The notes beneath the pieces are model-generated. The model did not search any database and was not told where the DNA came from. It saw nothing but the letters and a program-made list of their open reading frames with translations. From contig DITX01000121.1 in assembly GCA_002422225.1 (NCBI GenBank), positions 1-7,098 on the forward strand: 7,098 nucleotides of DNA. Direction: 5' to 3'. Positions 6,487-7,098 of this stretch are shown piece after piece. The translations under genes were made by a program, and so were the position numbers. Numbering within the stretch: the first letter of the stretch is position 1; each line of letters begins with the position of its first letter. This stretch comes from Gammaproteobacteria bacterium UBA6173. Lineage in GTDB: Bacteria > Pseudomonadota > Gammaproteobacteria > Pseudomonadales > Pseudohongiellaceae.

Positions 6487-6738
6487 ATGGTAGCGCCCGA
6501 CAACAGTAATATCAGTGCAGATGCCGTGCTCGATGCCTGCGGATTGTTTTGTCCTGAACCCGTGATGATGCTGCATAACAAGATGCGGGATATCCAGGCC
6601 GGTCAGATTCTGGAAGTCAAAGCGACTGACCCCTCTACCACGCGGGATATTCCAAAGTTCTGTCGCTTTCTGGGGCATGAATTGATCGAGCAACACGAAA
6701 TTGACGGCATTTTTTACTACTGGCTAAAAAAGGCCTGA
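6487..6738 (+). CDS. tusA: Sulfur carrier protein TusA
   Basis: This 83-residue TusA (SirA-like) protein accepts persulfide sulfur from the cysteine desulfurase IscS and passes it on to the TusBCD/TusE relay for 2-thiouridine in tRNA; related proteins feed other sulfur pathways. The active-site Cys22 lies in the signature LDACGLFCPEPVMM (15-28), with the CPxP motif intact. DPSTTRDIPKFCRFLGHEL (about 48-66) is the second conserved block of true TusA proteins, and the small beta-alpha-beta-alpha-beta fold ends with FYYWLKK. The ATG at 6487 is preferred, with GGGAA at 6472-6476 10 nt upstream; GTG at 6481 in the same frame would add two residues. An extra Cys18 sits four residues before the catalytic one. 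The next gene starts 4 nt after the stop. Confidence 0.95.
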   Translation: MVAPDNSNISADAVLDACGLFCPEPVMMLHNKMRDIQAGQILEVKATDPSTTRDIPKFCRFLGHELIEQHEIDGIFYYWLKKA

Positions 6739-6742
6739 ATCG

Positions 6743-7098
6743 GTGCCGCCTCTTTATCTGATTGATGCATCCATCTATATTTTTCAGGCGCATTTTTCGC
6801 CGCATACGCAGGATTGGTCAACCCGGTCTGAGGATCGCAGCGCATTTGTGGGTTTTACCCGTTTTTTATTGAGATTCCTGCGCACAACCCAGTTGCGCCA
6901 ATCTGCCCCTGTGGCGGTCGCATTTGATGAAAGTCTGCAGTCCGGTTTCCGACACAGACTGTACGCGGCCTACAAATCCAATCGTGTGTTACCCGACGAT
7001 AATCTTGCCCGCCAGTTAAAGGCCTGTATCGAATTGTGTGCTGCCTTGGGTGTGCCGGCATTTGCAAGCCAGGAATTTGAAGCAGACGACATTATTGG
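6743..7098 (+). CDS. 5'-3' exonuclease family protein, N-terminal part (runs off the window)
   Basis: From GTG at 6743 the frame is open to the window end (118 codons and two bases). The product matches the N-terminal PIN-like domain of 5'-3' exonucleases related to the polymerase I exonuclease domain and ExoIX. It shows PLYLIDASIYIFQAHF with the first metal-binding Asp8, AVAFDES with Asp62, the FRHRLYAAYKSNR DNA-binding segment (about 67-79) and FEADDIIG (112 onward) with Glu113, Asp115 and Asp116. Such enzymes are magnesium-dependent nucleases acting on 5' ends or flaps. AAGG ending at 6733, inside the end of tusA, is 9 nt before the GTG, and the gap to tusA is 4 nt, so it is likely in the same operon. 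I cannot say whether it is true Xni or a free-standing paralogue, because the C-terminal half lies outside. Confidence 0.88.
   Translation, partial: MPPLYLIDASIYIFQAHFSPHTQDWSTRSEDRSAFVGFTRFLLRFLRTTQLRQSAPVAVAFDESLQSGFRHRLYAAYKSNRVLPDDNLARQLKACIELCAALGVPAFASQEFEADDII

Overview
The window looks like chromosomal DNA of a gammaproteobacterium. FadB, TtcA, TusA and YheU all read like Pseudomonas/marine gammaproteobacterial versions; for example FadB keeps the E. coli numbering of its catalytic residues exactly. Every supported gene is on the + strand and packing is tight, with two ATGA stop/start overlaps. I see no RNA genes, insertion sequences, CRISPR arrays or phage genes.

Left part (1-2960), a cell-envelope sugar block. 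It opens with the last 41 codons of an unidentified gene (2-127). Next come a stand-alone C-terminal half of a DUF1015-type protein (173-727), a GT9 / ADP-heptose:LPS heptosyltransferase-like glycosyltransferase (724-1884) and dTDP-glucose 4,6-dehydratase RmlB (1881-2960). The last three are joined by 4-nt ATGA overlaps and are probably translated as one coupled unit. RmlB makes dTDP-4-keto-6-deoxyglucose, a precursor for deoxysugars in O-antigen or other surface glycans, and the GT9 enzyme probably adds a sugar to such a glycan. The GT9 protein has two oddities: Asn where most family members have the N-terminal catalytic Asp, and an in-frame Asp-X dipeptide tract encoded by a 6-bp tandem repeat.

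Middle part (2961-5376). A 159-nt gap with a TATAAT element leads into fadB (3120-5276), the alpha subunit of the fatty-acid beta-oxidation complex with all key residues intact. The usual partner gene fadA does not follow. Instead there is a 100-nt gap holding an 11-bp perfect inverted repeat across the fadB stop codon and a 14-bp tandem repeat directly after it.

Right part (5377-7098), an RNA and sulfur block: ttcA (tRNA 2-thiocytidine-32 synthetase), a YheU/UPF0270 small protein, tusA (sulfur carrier), and the 5' part of a 5'-3' exonuclease gene that runs off the window. ttcA and tusA both belong to tRNA thiolation chemistry, which makes the small YheU protein between them a candidate helper.

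I do not see a clearly new biological system. The best leads are the truncated DUF1015 gene coupled to an active-site-variant GT9 enzyme and rmlB, and the repeat structures after fadB.
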